A stretch of 35,337 bases of DNA from JAUWMI01 sp964630455 (GTDB lineage Bacteria; Sumerlaeota; Sumerlaeia; MWCT01; JAUWMI01), in NCBI GenBank assembly GCA_964630455.1, contig CAZVVA010000010.1, positions 1-35,337 of the forward strand, given 5' to 3'. The position numbers and the translations under genes are program-made. Shown one piece after another: positions 7,433 through 13,658 of the stretch. Position 1 is the first letter of the stretch. Each line of letters opens with the position of its first letter. A model generated the notes under the pieces. It was not told the DNA's origin, searched no databases, and saw nothing but the letters and a program-made list of their open reading frames with translations.

Positions 7433-7960
7433 TTATTTTACCTTGCGATTACTTCGATTAGAATAGCCATCCGCAATAATTCTTCTATGGCTTGAAAAGG
7501 GAATATTTGGCAACTCCTCTTTGGCCACAAACCTTACCTCTTTTGCATCATCGCCAGGCACCAGTAGTTCCCGGCTCAACTTGACCTCATAACCTATAAC
7601 TAATATTGGGCCGTAAGTTTTAGAATCTTGTATATAATCACCTATTGTTTTAATAATTTTCCCTTCCGCACCAGTCTCCTCTTTTAATTCTCGAAGACAA
7701 GCCTGCTCAGGAGTTTCTTGCAATTCAATAAATCCGCCCGGCAAAGCCCATCTTTCCTCATGAGGCATAACACCCCGTTTCACTATTAGTATTTGCCCTT
7801 TTTTATTCTCAGCCAAACAAACTACAGCGGGTAAAGGATTCTGGTAATGTACCCATCCACATTTAAGACACTTTAGCCGCCTATTGCCTGAAACCCGAAC
7901 CCATTTTAGACGGTAGCGGCACATAGGACAATATTTAAAAAGCACCTTTCTGTCGCTCAT
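7433..7960 (-). CDS. Nudix hydrolase with N-terminal zinc ribbon
   Basis: Counting from the ATG at 7960, residues C11/C14 and C31/C34 (CPMC and CLKC) form a zinc ribbon of the kind found in NADH-pyrophosphatase-like Nudix enzymes. The Nudix box follows at about residues 75-97 (GGFIELQETPEQA, then CLRELKEETGAEG), with all catalytic glutamates and the arginine present. It should hydrolyse a nucleoside diphosphate linked to another group; the substrate is not readable. The frame extends to 7999, overlapping yggS by 35 nt, but the ATG at 7960 follows the yggS stop by 4 nt, has purine-rich GAGAG before it and leads straight into the ribbon. Confidence 0.88.
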   Translation of the reverse strand: MSDRKVLFKYCPMCRYRLKWVRVSGNRRLKCLKCGWVHYQNPLPAVVCLAENKKGQILIVKRGVMPHEERWALPGGFIELQETPEQACLRELKEETGAEGKIIKTIGDYIQDSKTYGPILVIGYEVKLSRELLVPGDDAKEVRFVAKEELPNIPFSSHRRIIADGYSNRSNRKVK

Positions 7961-7964
7961 CTCT

Positions 7965-8636
7965 CTAATACTTACCTCTGTCCTTGTCTCTCTGGCCAAA
8001 TATCTTGTTGCCTATTCTCACTATATTTGCTCCTTCCTCTATGGCAATCTGATAGGAGTTTGTCATGCCCATTGAAAGATATCGCATCTCAACACCCGTC
8101 AGATTAAGCGTTTTAATCTTTTCAAATGCTCTTCTTGTTTCTATAAAGTACGGTCGAGAATCTTCTGGATTGCCAAACCGAGGGCCCATAGTCATAAGCC
8201 CCATTATTCGTATGTGTGTCCAATTAGAGATCTTTCGTATTAACTCAACAACATCTTCTGGCAATACTCCTGCTTTCTGCTCTTCCCTACCACTATTTAT
8301 TTCAATTAATACCGGCATTATTTTCCCGGCTTGTTCACACCAGTGATTGACCTCTTCTGCAATCCTCAAGGAATCAATGGTCTCTATCATATCGAATATT
8401 TCTACGGCCTTCTTTGCCTTGTTTCTTTGCAGCGGGCCGATAAGATGCCATTTTGCCCGTCTTCCTATTATCCTGAATGCTTTCTCTGCCTCCTGAACAT
8501 AATTTTCACCAATAACCTTTACCCCTGCAGCTATTGCCCCGGAAATCTCTTCAGCGGTTCTCGTTTTTGCAGCGGCCACCAATTCTACACCATTCGGTAA
8601 TTCACTCAATATCTTCTGCACGTTATCTTTAATCAC
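7965..8636 (-). CDS. yggS: YggS-family PLP homeostasis protein (copy 1)
   Basis: This PLP-binding alanine-racemase-fold protein (COG0325/PLPBP) has 223 residues. The Schiff-base lysine is K24 in AAAKTRT, followed by the family motifs GENYVQEAEKAF, WHLIGPLQRNKAKKAV, MGLMTMGP and MRYLSMGMTNSYQIAIEEGA. Family members keep free pyridoxal phosphate and amino/keto-acid pools in balance. The N-terminus is shorter than in copy 2 (26562-27242): it lacks the usual long first helix, but the lysine is kept. It heads a tight yggS-Nudix-MBL run. The two copies share signature motifs but differ widely elsewhere, so they are not a recent duplication. Confidence 0.93.
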   Translation of the reverse strand: MIKDNVQKILSELPNGVELVAAAKTRTAEEISGAIAAGVKVIGENYVQEAEKAFRIIGRRAKWHLIGPLQRNKAKKAVEIFDMIETIDSLRIAEEVNHWCEQAGKIMPVLIEINSGREEQKAGVLPEDVVELIRKISNWTHIRIMGLMTMGPRFGNPEDSRPYFIETRRAFEKIKTLNLTGVEMRYLSMGMTNSYQIAIEEGANIVRIGNKIFGQRDKDRGKY

Positions 8637-8739
8637 AGCTAGTATACCGTCAGATTTGAAATTACAATAGAGCGGCGCGCTGAATCCATTGTCTAAGATA
8701 AAAGGTACTCGCTATGACTATACCCAAAACAGCTATGCC

Positions 8740-9154
8740 TCAGTATAGATATAGATAACCCGATTCATGGGGAGGGAACAAGCGACTCGAAGTTCTCCAA
8801 TCTCTTATTCTTAGGGGACCATGTACCTCAACAAGCTTGGCTCCGGATTCTGTTACGATTGTCTTGAGGTTCTGTGGAACAGACATGCGAAAGAAATACA
8901 TTGAGGTTATGGTCTTTCTCCAAAAATCCACGCAACCCGCCGACATGATCCGAATGAAGGTGCGAGATGACGATTATTTCCACTTTCTGCGGGTCAACCC
9001 CGAGTTTACGCATATTGGATAGCAGCATCGAGCTGTTGCCACCGGTGTCGAACAGGATGGTCTTTTCCAATCCGTCTACCAGGCAGGAGAATCCCCAGGC
9101 TGTCTCCAACTGGTACTGGGACGCTACCGTCTCTTCCCAGTTTCGCCTCCGCAC
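8740..9154 (-). pseudogene. Decayed MBL-fold metallohydrolase gene
   Basis: The first frame (GTG at 9154) encodes WGFSCLVDG, ILFDTGG and SHLHSDHVGG, an intact N-terminal metal motif closely resembling the MBL gene at 6717-7430, and then runs to a stop at 8828. The expected continuation, SVPQNLKTIVTESGAKLVEV, is in a different frame (stop at 8740), so a frameshift lies near 8890-8900. Near 8795 a third frame gives GEL followed by LPMNRV, matching the next family block (STGEL then IPEQ), suggesting a second frameshift. The downstream GCSHPG and C-terminal histidine motifs are missing. An intact member has about 240-280 residues. A sequencing error could explain one frameshift but not all the losses. 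Confidence 0.72.
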
Positions 9155-9199
9155 CTGGCTAGAGAAATAGCCATCTTCATATCTTCGAATGCATAGTAA

Positions 9200-9427
9200 T
9201 CAAGCTCGAGCCATTTTTGTTCCGCATTTAGGGCAGTCAATAGAATAACAAGGGACTCCTACCTCATGCGAAACCGTTGCCCCGCAACTGGGACAAACAC
9301 ACTGACCACTGGGACCAGCACCCGGCCTGTTGCCACCCATTCGACCCCTACCGCGGCCACCGCCTCCACCAGTGCCCGGGCCTTCTCCAAATGGTCCAGT
9401 TCCGTCACCCCTGGGCATTTTAGCCAC
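9200..9427 (-). CDS. Small Gly/Arg-rich zinc-ribbon protein
   Basis: The 75-residue product starts MAKMPRGDGTGPFGEGPGTG, a head typical of small proteins found near Fe-S and nitrogenase-cofactor-type gene clusters in anaerobes. A GRGRGR stretch follows, then a four-cysteine ribbon CPSC and CPKC (with VCPSCGATVSHEVG and YSIDCPKCGTKMARA) that should bind one zinc or iron. Its biochemical role is unknown. GGGAGG lies 8 nt before the ATG. It is the last intact gene of the Fur-headed run and shares its head motif with the ferredoxin at 9996-10481 and the DUF5320-like proteins. Confidence 0.82.
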   Translation of the reverse strand: MAKMPRGDGTGPFGEGPGTGGGGGRGRGRMGGNRPGAGPSGQCVCPSCGATVSHEVGVPCYSIDCPKCGTKMARA

Positions 9428-9498
9428 CTCCCTAAAAAATATTGTAGTTAAAAAAATAACACCCCTTCAGTCGGGCGCAGACACTCATAAACCCTATG

Positions 9499-9750
9499 CT
9501 ACCCGGAATCTCTTCTACATAATCCGTCATCAGAGCAAGGAGGCGTATCACAGCGCTCAGATCTTCCACAGCAGGTTGTTCCGGGCAGAGAACCGTCTGC
9601 AGCTTTGACTATAGCCGGACTAGACAGCAACTTCGCAAATTTTTTGCTGCCACACGCAGGGCATGCCGGAAGCGGCTCTTGCCCCGGCGCTTGATGAAAA
9701 ACCTCGACCACCTCCCCGCACTTCTCGCACTTATATTCATAGATAGGCAT
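9499..9750 (-). CDS. FmdB-type zinc-ribbon protein
   Basis: The 83-residue product begins MPIYEYKCEKCGEVVEVFHQ and continues PACPACGSKKFAKLLSSPAIV, the standard FmdB/CxxC_CxxC_SSSS pattern (PF09723) with two CxxC pairs for one metal. The tail after residue 55 is cysteine-rich (TTCCGRSERC, PPCSDDGLC) and longer than in minimal family members; it could bind extra metal. GAGGAG lies 8 nt before the ATG. FmdB proteins are named as putative regulators of a formylmethanofuran dehydrogenase operon, but most have no known function. A decayed second member lies immediately upstream. Confidence 0.87.
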   Translation of the reverse strand: MPIYEYKCEKCGEVVEVFHQAPGQEPLPACPACGSKKFAKLLSSPAIVKAADGSLPGTTCCGRSERCDTPPCSDDGLCRRDSG

Positions 9751-9774
9751 TGCCTTATCTCCTCAGGGATTTAA

Positions 9775-9971
9775 TTAATCCCTGTCAGTCTGTTGCTGGT
9801 AAGGCGCGAGCAACGCAGGAACAGCTTGTGCACCTTTCTCTCCTGGTGCAAAACTTGATAATAGCCTCTCTCCGATCTTACCGCATCTTGAACATTTGAG
9901 CTTTTCATCGCCACTGCTCAAGCTAATCAGCAGATCCAACTCTTCCTTATGACCCTTGTACTTATGGGTAT
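9775..9971 (-). pseudogene. FmdB-type zinc-ribbon remnant
   Basis: The frame from about 9960 down to 9775 reads YKGHKEELDLLISL, then KLKCSRCGKIGERLLSSFAPGE, which matches the second half of an FmdB-type protein with its C-terminal CxxC and SS motif. Where the usual start MPIYEYKC should be, the DNA reads ATACCCATA directly followed by AGTACAAG. This is the expected ATGCCCATA...GAGTACAAG with ATG changed to ATA and about four bases missing, and the first CxxC is gone too. An in-frame start upstream (10059) would lie inside the ferredoxin gene and is not credible. I read this as a dead paralogue of the intact gene at 9499-9750. Confidence 0.6.
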
Positions 9972-9995
9972 ATCTGGGTGTAAGCTCCGTCCAGT

Positions 9996-10481
9996 TTATG
10001 CCGCCAAAATTAAGGCCTGGTTTGGACAGTGCTGAACGCAAATACCACAACCAGCGCATATTTCTTGATCCACTTCGGCTATCGTATTTACTTTAATTGC
10101 CGCTTGCGGGCAAACTTCAGCGCAAACTCCACAGCCGGTGCATTTTGCGTCATCAACTTGAGCTACTATATTTGGCCTTTTGGCTAGATCCCTTCTGTGC
10201 GTTTTAGATAATTCACGAATTCTTTTAGTAATAGTTTCTATCTGTCGCTGGAGAGATTGAGACTGCTGTTTAAGCATTCCTAACTCGTCTGCCGGGAGGC
10301 TCGCTGCCTGAGCAGACGCTTTCTGCTCCGCAATCGGCGGGGGAATTGGCGGCGATTGTTCAATAGGTAGGGACAGACCTTGACCTCGACCCATACCTCG
10401 CCCCAACCCACGACCTCGCCTCATTCCTGTGCCAACTCCTTGTCCTTTTCCGAACGGTCCTCTACGGCGATCTCGGGGCAT
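9996..10481 (-). CDS. Dicluster 4Fe-4S ferredoxin with DUF5320-like head
   Basis: The 161-residue product has three parts: a Gly/Arg head starting MPRDRRRGPFGKGQGVGTG, a helical and probably coiled-coil middle (LGMLKQQSQSLQRQIETITK), and two classical cluster motifs, CTGCGVCAEVCP and CAGCGICVQHCP. Head and coiled coil have the same order as in the DUF5320-like neighbours, so the gene looks like such a protein fused to a bacterial ferredoxin. It should carry electrons or clusters in the cytoplasm. The frame opens at a TTG (10499), but the ATG at 10481 has AGGGAG 5 nt upstream and is preferred. Confidence 0.88.
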   Translation of the reverse strand: MPRDRRRGPFGKGQGVGTGMRRGRGLGRGMGRGQGLSLPIEQSPPIPPPIAEQKASAQAASLPADELGMLKQQSQSLQRQIETITKRIRELSKTHRRDLAKRPNIVAQVDDAKCTGCGVCAEVCPQAAIKVNTIAEVDQEICAGCGICVQHCPNQALILAA

Positions 10482-10653
10482 AGTGACTCCCTCGTGCAAG
10501 CAAAGCCTTTTTCTTGTCTATTTCTTCAATCTTGTATCGAAGGTTTTTTCCTTCTGCTTTAAAGCCTCAGCCTTTGCTTGAATCGTCCCAAGTTACTATC
10601 TTTGGAAGTTTTCCAGGTCGAAGCCATTTCATATGGACGGTAATGGCCTCCAT
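10462..10653 (-). pseudogene. Open frame interrupted by an in-frame UGA
   Basis: From ATG 10653 the frame reads 28 codons (start MEAITVHMKWLRPGKLPK, end DDSSKG), a TGA at 10567-10569, then 34 more sense codons (GFKAEGKNLRYKIEEIDKKK and on) before TAG at 10462. The part after the TGA lines up with the coiled-coil tail of the neighbouring DUF5320-like protein (AKSLQEEIKSINERIGELEA). The stop may be a nonsense mutation in a decaying gene or, less likely, a selenocysteine codon. It starts 6 nt after the DUF5320 stop and overlaps the ferredoxin start by 20 nt. Confidence 0.35.
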
Positions 10654-10659
10654 ACCCTT

Positions 10660-11070
10660 TTATTCTTTCTTCTTTTCGGCCTTCGCTGAAGCTTCCAGCT
10701 CACCGATACGCTCATTTATGGATTTTATCTCTTCTTGCAGGGACTTCGCTTGCTCTTTAAGCATTTCTCCTTCTTGCTCGGCAGACATCTCTGGGCCATA
10801 CGGGTATCCATAGGGGTCTCCGTAGTATGGATAAGCATGAGGAGCTCCATAATATGGATATCCCCAGCCAGGGCCAAGACCAGACCATCTCCAGCCTCGA
10901 CCACGCCCTCTACCCCAGCCCCGGCCCCAGCCAGACCAACCAAAGCCTCGGCCCGGAATTGGATTGGCAAACCCGGGCATCGGGTAGTCAGCGCAATACC
11001 CTGCAGCTCGTCCTGTCATTGGACCTGCGCCCCAAGGACCAGTTCTATCTCCTCCTGGCATGTTAGCCAC
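10660..11070 (-). CDS. DUF5320-like Gly/Trp/Tyr-rich protein (full copy)
   Basis: The 136-residue product starts MANMPGGDRTGPWGAGPMTG, continues GYCADYPMPGFANPIPGRGF, then has long Trp-Gly-Arg and Tyr-Pro-Gly-rich stretches and ends in a charged coiled coil (about 100-130, EMLKEQAKSLQEEIKSINER). This architecture fits DUF5320, small proteins of unknown function found next to Mrp, NifX-like and Fur genes in anaerobes. There is one cysteine and no enzyme motif. AAGGAGG lies 8 nt before the ATG. Its 5' part and leader are duplicated in tandem upstream (11160-11396). Confidence 0.85.
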   Translation of the reverse strand: MANMPGGDRTGPWGAGPMTGRAAGYCADYPMPGFANPIPGRGFGWSGWGRGWGRGRGRGWRWSGLGPGWGYPYYGAPHAYPYYGDPYGYPYGPEMSAEQEGEMLKEQAKSLQEEIKSINERIGELEASAKAEKKKE

Positions 11071-11116
11071 CTCCTTTTTAATTTTAAAAATGTTTATAAA
11101 CTCTTACACTACTCAC
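10818..11116. repeat. Tandem direct repeat, copy A
   Basis: This is the left unit of a direct repeat whose right unit is 11132-11442. Each contains the 5' leader (including AATTTTAAAAATGTTTATAA and the ribosome site) and the first 80-odd codons of a DUF5320-like gene. The offset is 314 nt at one end and 326 at the other because copy B has 12 extra bases in its GRG-coding tract. Confidence 0.85.
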
Positions 11117-11131
11117 ACCTCACAGAGGCCC

Positions 11132-11442
11132 CTCCGTAGTACGAATAAGCATGAGGAGCTCAATAATAAGGATATCCCCAGCCAGGGCCAAGACCAGACC
11201 ATCTCCAGCTTCGACCACGGCCTCTGCCCAAGCCACGGCCTCTACCCCAGCCCCGACCAGACCAACCCCAGCCTCTGCCCGGAATTGGATTGGCAAACCC
11301 GGGCATCGGGTAGCCAGCGCAATACCCTGCAGCTCGTCCTGTCATTGGACCCAATCCCCAAGGACCAGTTCTATCTCCTCCTGGCACGTTAGCCACCTCC
11401 TCTTTAATTTTAAAAATGTTTATAAACTCCTACACTACTCAC
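11132..11442. repeat. Tandem direct repeat, copy B
   Basis: This is the right unit of the duplication described for 10818-11116. It differs by scattered substitutions, including GGA to TGA at 11160-11162, and by a 12-base expansion in the arginine/glycine tract. The junction with copy A lies near 11117-11131. Confidence 0.85.
11160..11396 (-). CDS. Truncated DUF5320-like protein (duplicate copy)
   Basis: The 78-residue product is a near copy of the first half of the protein at 10660-11070 (MANVPGGDRTGPWGLGPMTG head, GYCAGYPMPGFANPIPGRGW), with a few extra GRG units. At 11160-11162 the paralogue's GGA (Gly) is TGA; beyond it the frame still reads APHAYSYYGG, so the truncation is a point nonsense change plus loss of the coiled-coil tail. 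The leader and ribosome site (GAGGAGG) are conserved, so the short form may still be made. It may be non-functional, or a tail-less variant. Confidence 0.7.
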   Translation of the reverse strand: MANVPGGDRTGPWGLGPMTGRAAGYCAGYPMPGFANPIPGRGWGWSGRGWGRGRGLGRGRGRSWRWSGLGPGWGYPYY

Positions 11443-11574
11443 AGTGTTAATCTCTAAAAACACGTACAATAGAGATCGGATGGCTCTCATTCCAAAGCCT
11501 TGGCTCCATCAATACCTGATATCTTCCCTGCTACCCTAGACCGAGTCTAAACACTTGTACACGGGCGGTTACTG

Positions 11575-12066
11575 CTATTTGAGCGTACCCGTTGCAGCTG
11601 ACAGATCGGATCCTTTGAGGTCAGATAGACACTTCTCGCACAATCCCAAAAAGTGTGTCTGATGGCTATCTATTTTAAAGTTATACTTCTTTGAGAGTAC
11701 ATTCTCTAATTCTCTTGTAACGCGCGTCTCCTCTTCTACGAGCTCGCTGAAATCAATTATCCTGCCGCACGTGGTGCATATCAGATGATGATGATGGTTT
11801 TGGTCAGGGCCAACCGCTAATTCGTACCTGGAGAGCCCATCACCAAAGTCAAATTTAAAAATCAAGCCTATTTGGCATAACAACTCCAAGGTGCGATACA
11901 CAGTAGCCAGTCCAATTGCCGGATATTTTTTATGAACCGCATGATAAAGATCTTCCGCGCTAAAATGCTTATTGGCTTTTCTGAGTGCCTCAAGGATAGC
12001 CTGCCTGGGCATGGTTAACCTACAACCGTATTCTCTAAATATTTGATTTAACCAAGATAGTTGCAT
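11575..12066 (-). CDS. fur: Fur-family ferric uptake-type regulator
   Basis: The 163-residue product has the winged-helix DNA-binding domain (RLTMPRQAILEAL, FSAEDLYHAV, GLATVYRTLELL) and the Fur dimerisation domain with HHHHLICTTC (H91-H94, C97, C100), then CEKC (C143, C146). These supply the regulatory metal and structural zinc sites. Length is normal. A good Fur box lies 27 nt before the start, so it probably represses itself and the small iron-sulfur/zinc genes downstream on the same strand. PerR or Zur specificity cannot be excluded from sequence alone. A 130-nt gap to the next gene (11445-11574) holds nothing I can name. Confidence 0.93.
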   Translation of the reverse strand: MQLSWLNQIFREYGCRLTMPRQAILEALRKANKHFSAEDLYHAVHKKYPAIGLATVYRTLELLCQIGLIFKFDFGDGLSRYELAVGPDQNHHHHLICTTCGRIIDFSELVEEETRVTRELENVLSKKYNFKIDSHQTHFLGLCEKCLSDLKGSDLSAATGTLK

Positions 12067-12093
12067 GATTTAAGATATTTCGGTTTTCTAAAT

Positions 12094-12112
12094 GAAAATG
12101 ATTATCATTTAC
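12094..12112. promoter_or_regulatory. Fur box
   Basis: GAAAATGATTATCATTTAC matches the 19-bp Fur consensus GATAATGATAATCATTATC at 15 of 19 positions and is itself almost palindromic (ATGATTATCAT). It lies 27 nt upstream of the Fur-family start codon, where it could block the promoter. The consensus is established knowledge; the match was counted by eye. Confidence 0.82.
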
Positions 12113-12411
12113 ATTAAAGATAGCCCCTCTCCATGTCAAGAGAAAAAAAGCAATAAATGAAGCATTTCTTTATGCTATTTGAGGAGTTAAAATTGAGAAA
12201 ACAAAAAAAACTTGGCTTGCTATAACTGAGGGTAAACCTGAGGAATTAGTATGCCATACATTAATGACGTTCGGAGAGTTCTGAAATAACACCAAATTAA
12301 ACAGACCCGTCGTATACCAGAATGATCCAGATTCTCCCCAATGAACTGGCATGGACTATGACCAAAGCTTCGTCTGGAGAAGTGTAAGATACCTGGAAGG
12401 AAATCCGGTTG
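12113..12411. other. Gene-free stretch between fur and the radical SAM gene
   Basis: These 299 nt contain no convincing gene. AGCAT and ATGCT flank TTCTTT at about 12160-12175 as a small hairpin. Plus-strand frames near 12320-12410 look faintly protein-like but are broken by stops, so I call nothing. Composition changes across this gap. Confidence 0.5.
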
Positions 12412-13332
12412 TTAATACAACAGGAATTCTTTATCAAAGCCGCGGTGGAGGCCGAGTTCGCGTGCCATGTCAACCACGGCATTGAATTCACTGAGGCGAG
12501 GTCGGCGGTTGATCTCCGGAAATTCTTCTGCACGATAGACCGGGCGGTACTGGAACATTATGTTGACATAGCTATCAGCGGAGAGCTCGTGGGCAATGAA
12601 CTCAAGGATGCGACGGCTTCCTGCAACATCGCCGGGCATGACCAGGTGGCGAATCAATACGCCGCGTTCAGCGACACCACGTGCATCTGTCTTAAGCACG
12701 CCGACCTGACGATGCATCTCTCGCACCGCACCTGTGCAGCGCTCAAAATAGTCAGGTGCATTCGAGTAGGTCTTCGCCTGTTCCGAGTCGCTGTACTTCA
12801 TGTCGGGCATATAGATGTCAACGATGCCTTCGAACAGGCGGATGACTTCAAGGCTTTCGTAGCCGCCACAGTTGTAGACAATGGGAACCGTGAGCCCATT
12901 TCCCGCAGCTATCTGGATTGCTTTCGTGAGTTGAGGCGTGTAGTGAGTGGGCGTGACAAAGTTAATATTATGGCAGCCGCTTTTCTGGAGATAGAGCATG
13001 CCTTCGACAATTTCATCAACCGACATCACGGTGCCGGAGCCAAGATGGCTGATATCGTAGTTCTGGCAGAAGAGACAGCCGAGATTGCAGTGCGTGAGAA
13101 AGATCGTGCCGGAGCCGTGGTGGCCGACCAGTTCAGGCTCTTCGCCAAAGTGCGGGCTAATGCTGGAGCCCATTACGTCGGCAGTAGCTTTGCAGAAGCC
13201 GACCTCGCCCTTAACGCGGTTTACGCGGCACTGGCGCGGGCATAGCTCGCAGGACTCAAGAATTTTATAAAGCGTCTGAATGCGCTGTTCGAATTCTTCA
13301 GGCGCGAGATTACGATAAGCGGCCTTGAACAT
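12412..13332 (-). CDS. Radical SAM protein, PflA/PflX-like (COG1313)
   Basis: The 306-residue product has C82, C86 and C89 in HCNLGCLFCQ, the CxxxCxxC motif that binds the SAM-ligated 4Fe-4S cluster. Downstream are family blocks NINFVTPTHYTPQ, VYNCGGYESLEVIR, DIYMPDMKY and RHLVMPG. An N-terminal cysteine group (C28, C31, C35, C47; CELCPRQCRVNR) is also typical of COG1313 proteins annotated as putative pyruvate-formate-lyase activating enzymes. No glycyl-radical enzyme gene is nearby, so the real target is unknown. It differs from the AmrS family (COG1180). Only a poor purine-rich ribosome site precedes the ATG. The gene stands alone. Confidence 0.9.
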   Translation of the reverse strand: MFKAAYRNLAPEEFEQRIQTLYKILESCELCPRQCRVNRVKGEVGFCKATADVMGSSISPHFGEEPELVGHHGSGTIFLTHCNLGCLFCQNYDISHLGSGTVMSVDEIVEGMLYLQKSGCHNINFVTPTHYTPQLTKAIQIAAGNGLTVPIVYNCGGYESLEVIRLFEGIVDIYMPDMKYSDSEQAKTYSNAPDYFERCTGAVREMHRQVGVLKTDARGVAERGVLIRHLVMPGDVAGSRRILEFIAHELSADSYVNIMFQYRPVYRAEEFPEINRRPRLSEFNAVVDMARELGLHRGFDKEFLLY

Positions 13333-13412
13333 AAACGACTCTTTCTTCAGGAAATTTGCTCTGTTTAAAGCCTCAAAACAAAGAAAAGAAGATATTCACC
13401 TGGGGCACTGTA

Positions 13413-13510
13413 ACGTGGCACGGGCGTCTCGCCCGTGAGGATCATCAGCCAGGCCACAAAGACCATGGGCAAGTTGAAAATGCGCCTGTGGCGTGATGCC
13501 CATGCCACGT
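13413..13510. repeat. Paired inverted REP element (REPIN/MITE-like)
   Basis: The left arm 13413-13433 and the reverse complement of the right arm 13490-13510 agree at 18 of 21 positions. The left arm also folds alone: CACGGGCG (13419-13426), TCT, CGCCCGTG (13430-13437). The 56-nt spacer has no coding capacity. Part of the left arm (13414-13436) recurs exactly, inverted, at 66-88. It lies in the 326-nt gene-free stretch 13333-13658; I see nothing else there. Confidence 0.78.
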
Positions 13511-13658
13511 AGTCATAGCTTCATTACTACCTCAAGCAGAAAAGGGATGCGCAACATTCCTGTCCAGATTTGAGAGATTTCAACAGATCACAGGACATTC
13601 TAAACAGAAAATTCGAAAGCACTCCGCCCTCGCGCTGCATTCGACGCCCGACGTCGCT

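Noticed and set aside
8740..11162. Reassignment of UGA to a sense codon (three frames here stay open past a TGA, one replacing glycine)
   Set aside because: TGA is a normal, well-placed stop in other genes, for example at the methyltransferase-mrp junction (4808) and the NAGPA-nucleotidyltransferase overlap (17684). The three cases fit decay of paralogues.
10818..11442. CRISPR-like repeat array
   Set aside because: There are only two units of about 300 nt, both carrying coding sequence; no short regular repeats with unique spacers are present.
10735..11450. Several long plus-strand frames opposite the DUF5320-like genes
   Set aside because: They are artefacts of Gly/Arg/Trp-rich coding on the other strand, with no ribosome sites or family motifs.
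12158..12178. Intrinsic terminator at the AGCAT/ATGCT hairpin
   Set aside because: The stem is only 5 bp and A/T-rich, no T-tract follows, and it is upstream rather than downstream of fur.
12409..13245. 278-codon plus-strand frame
   Set aside because: It is antisense to the radical SAM gene, whose protein has clear family motifs; the plus-strand translation resembles nothing.
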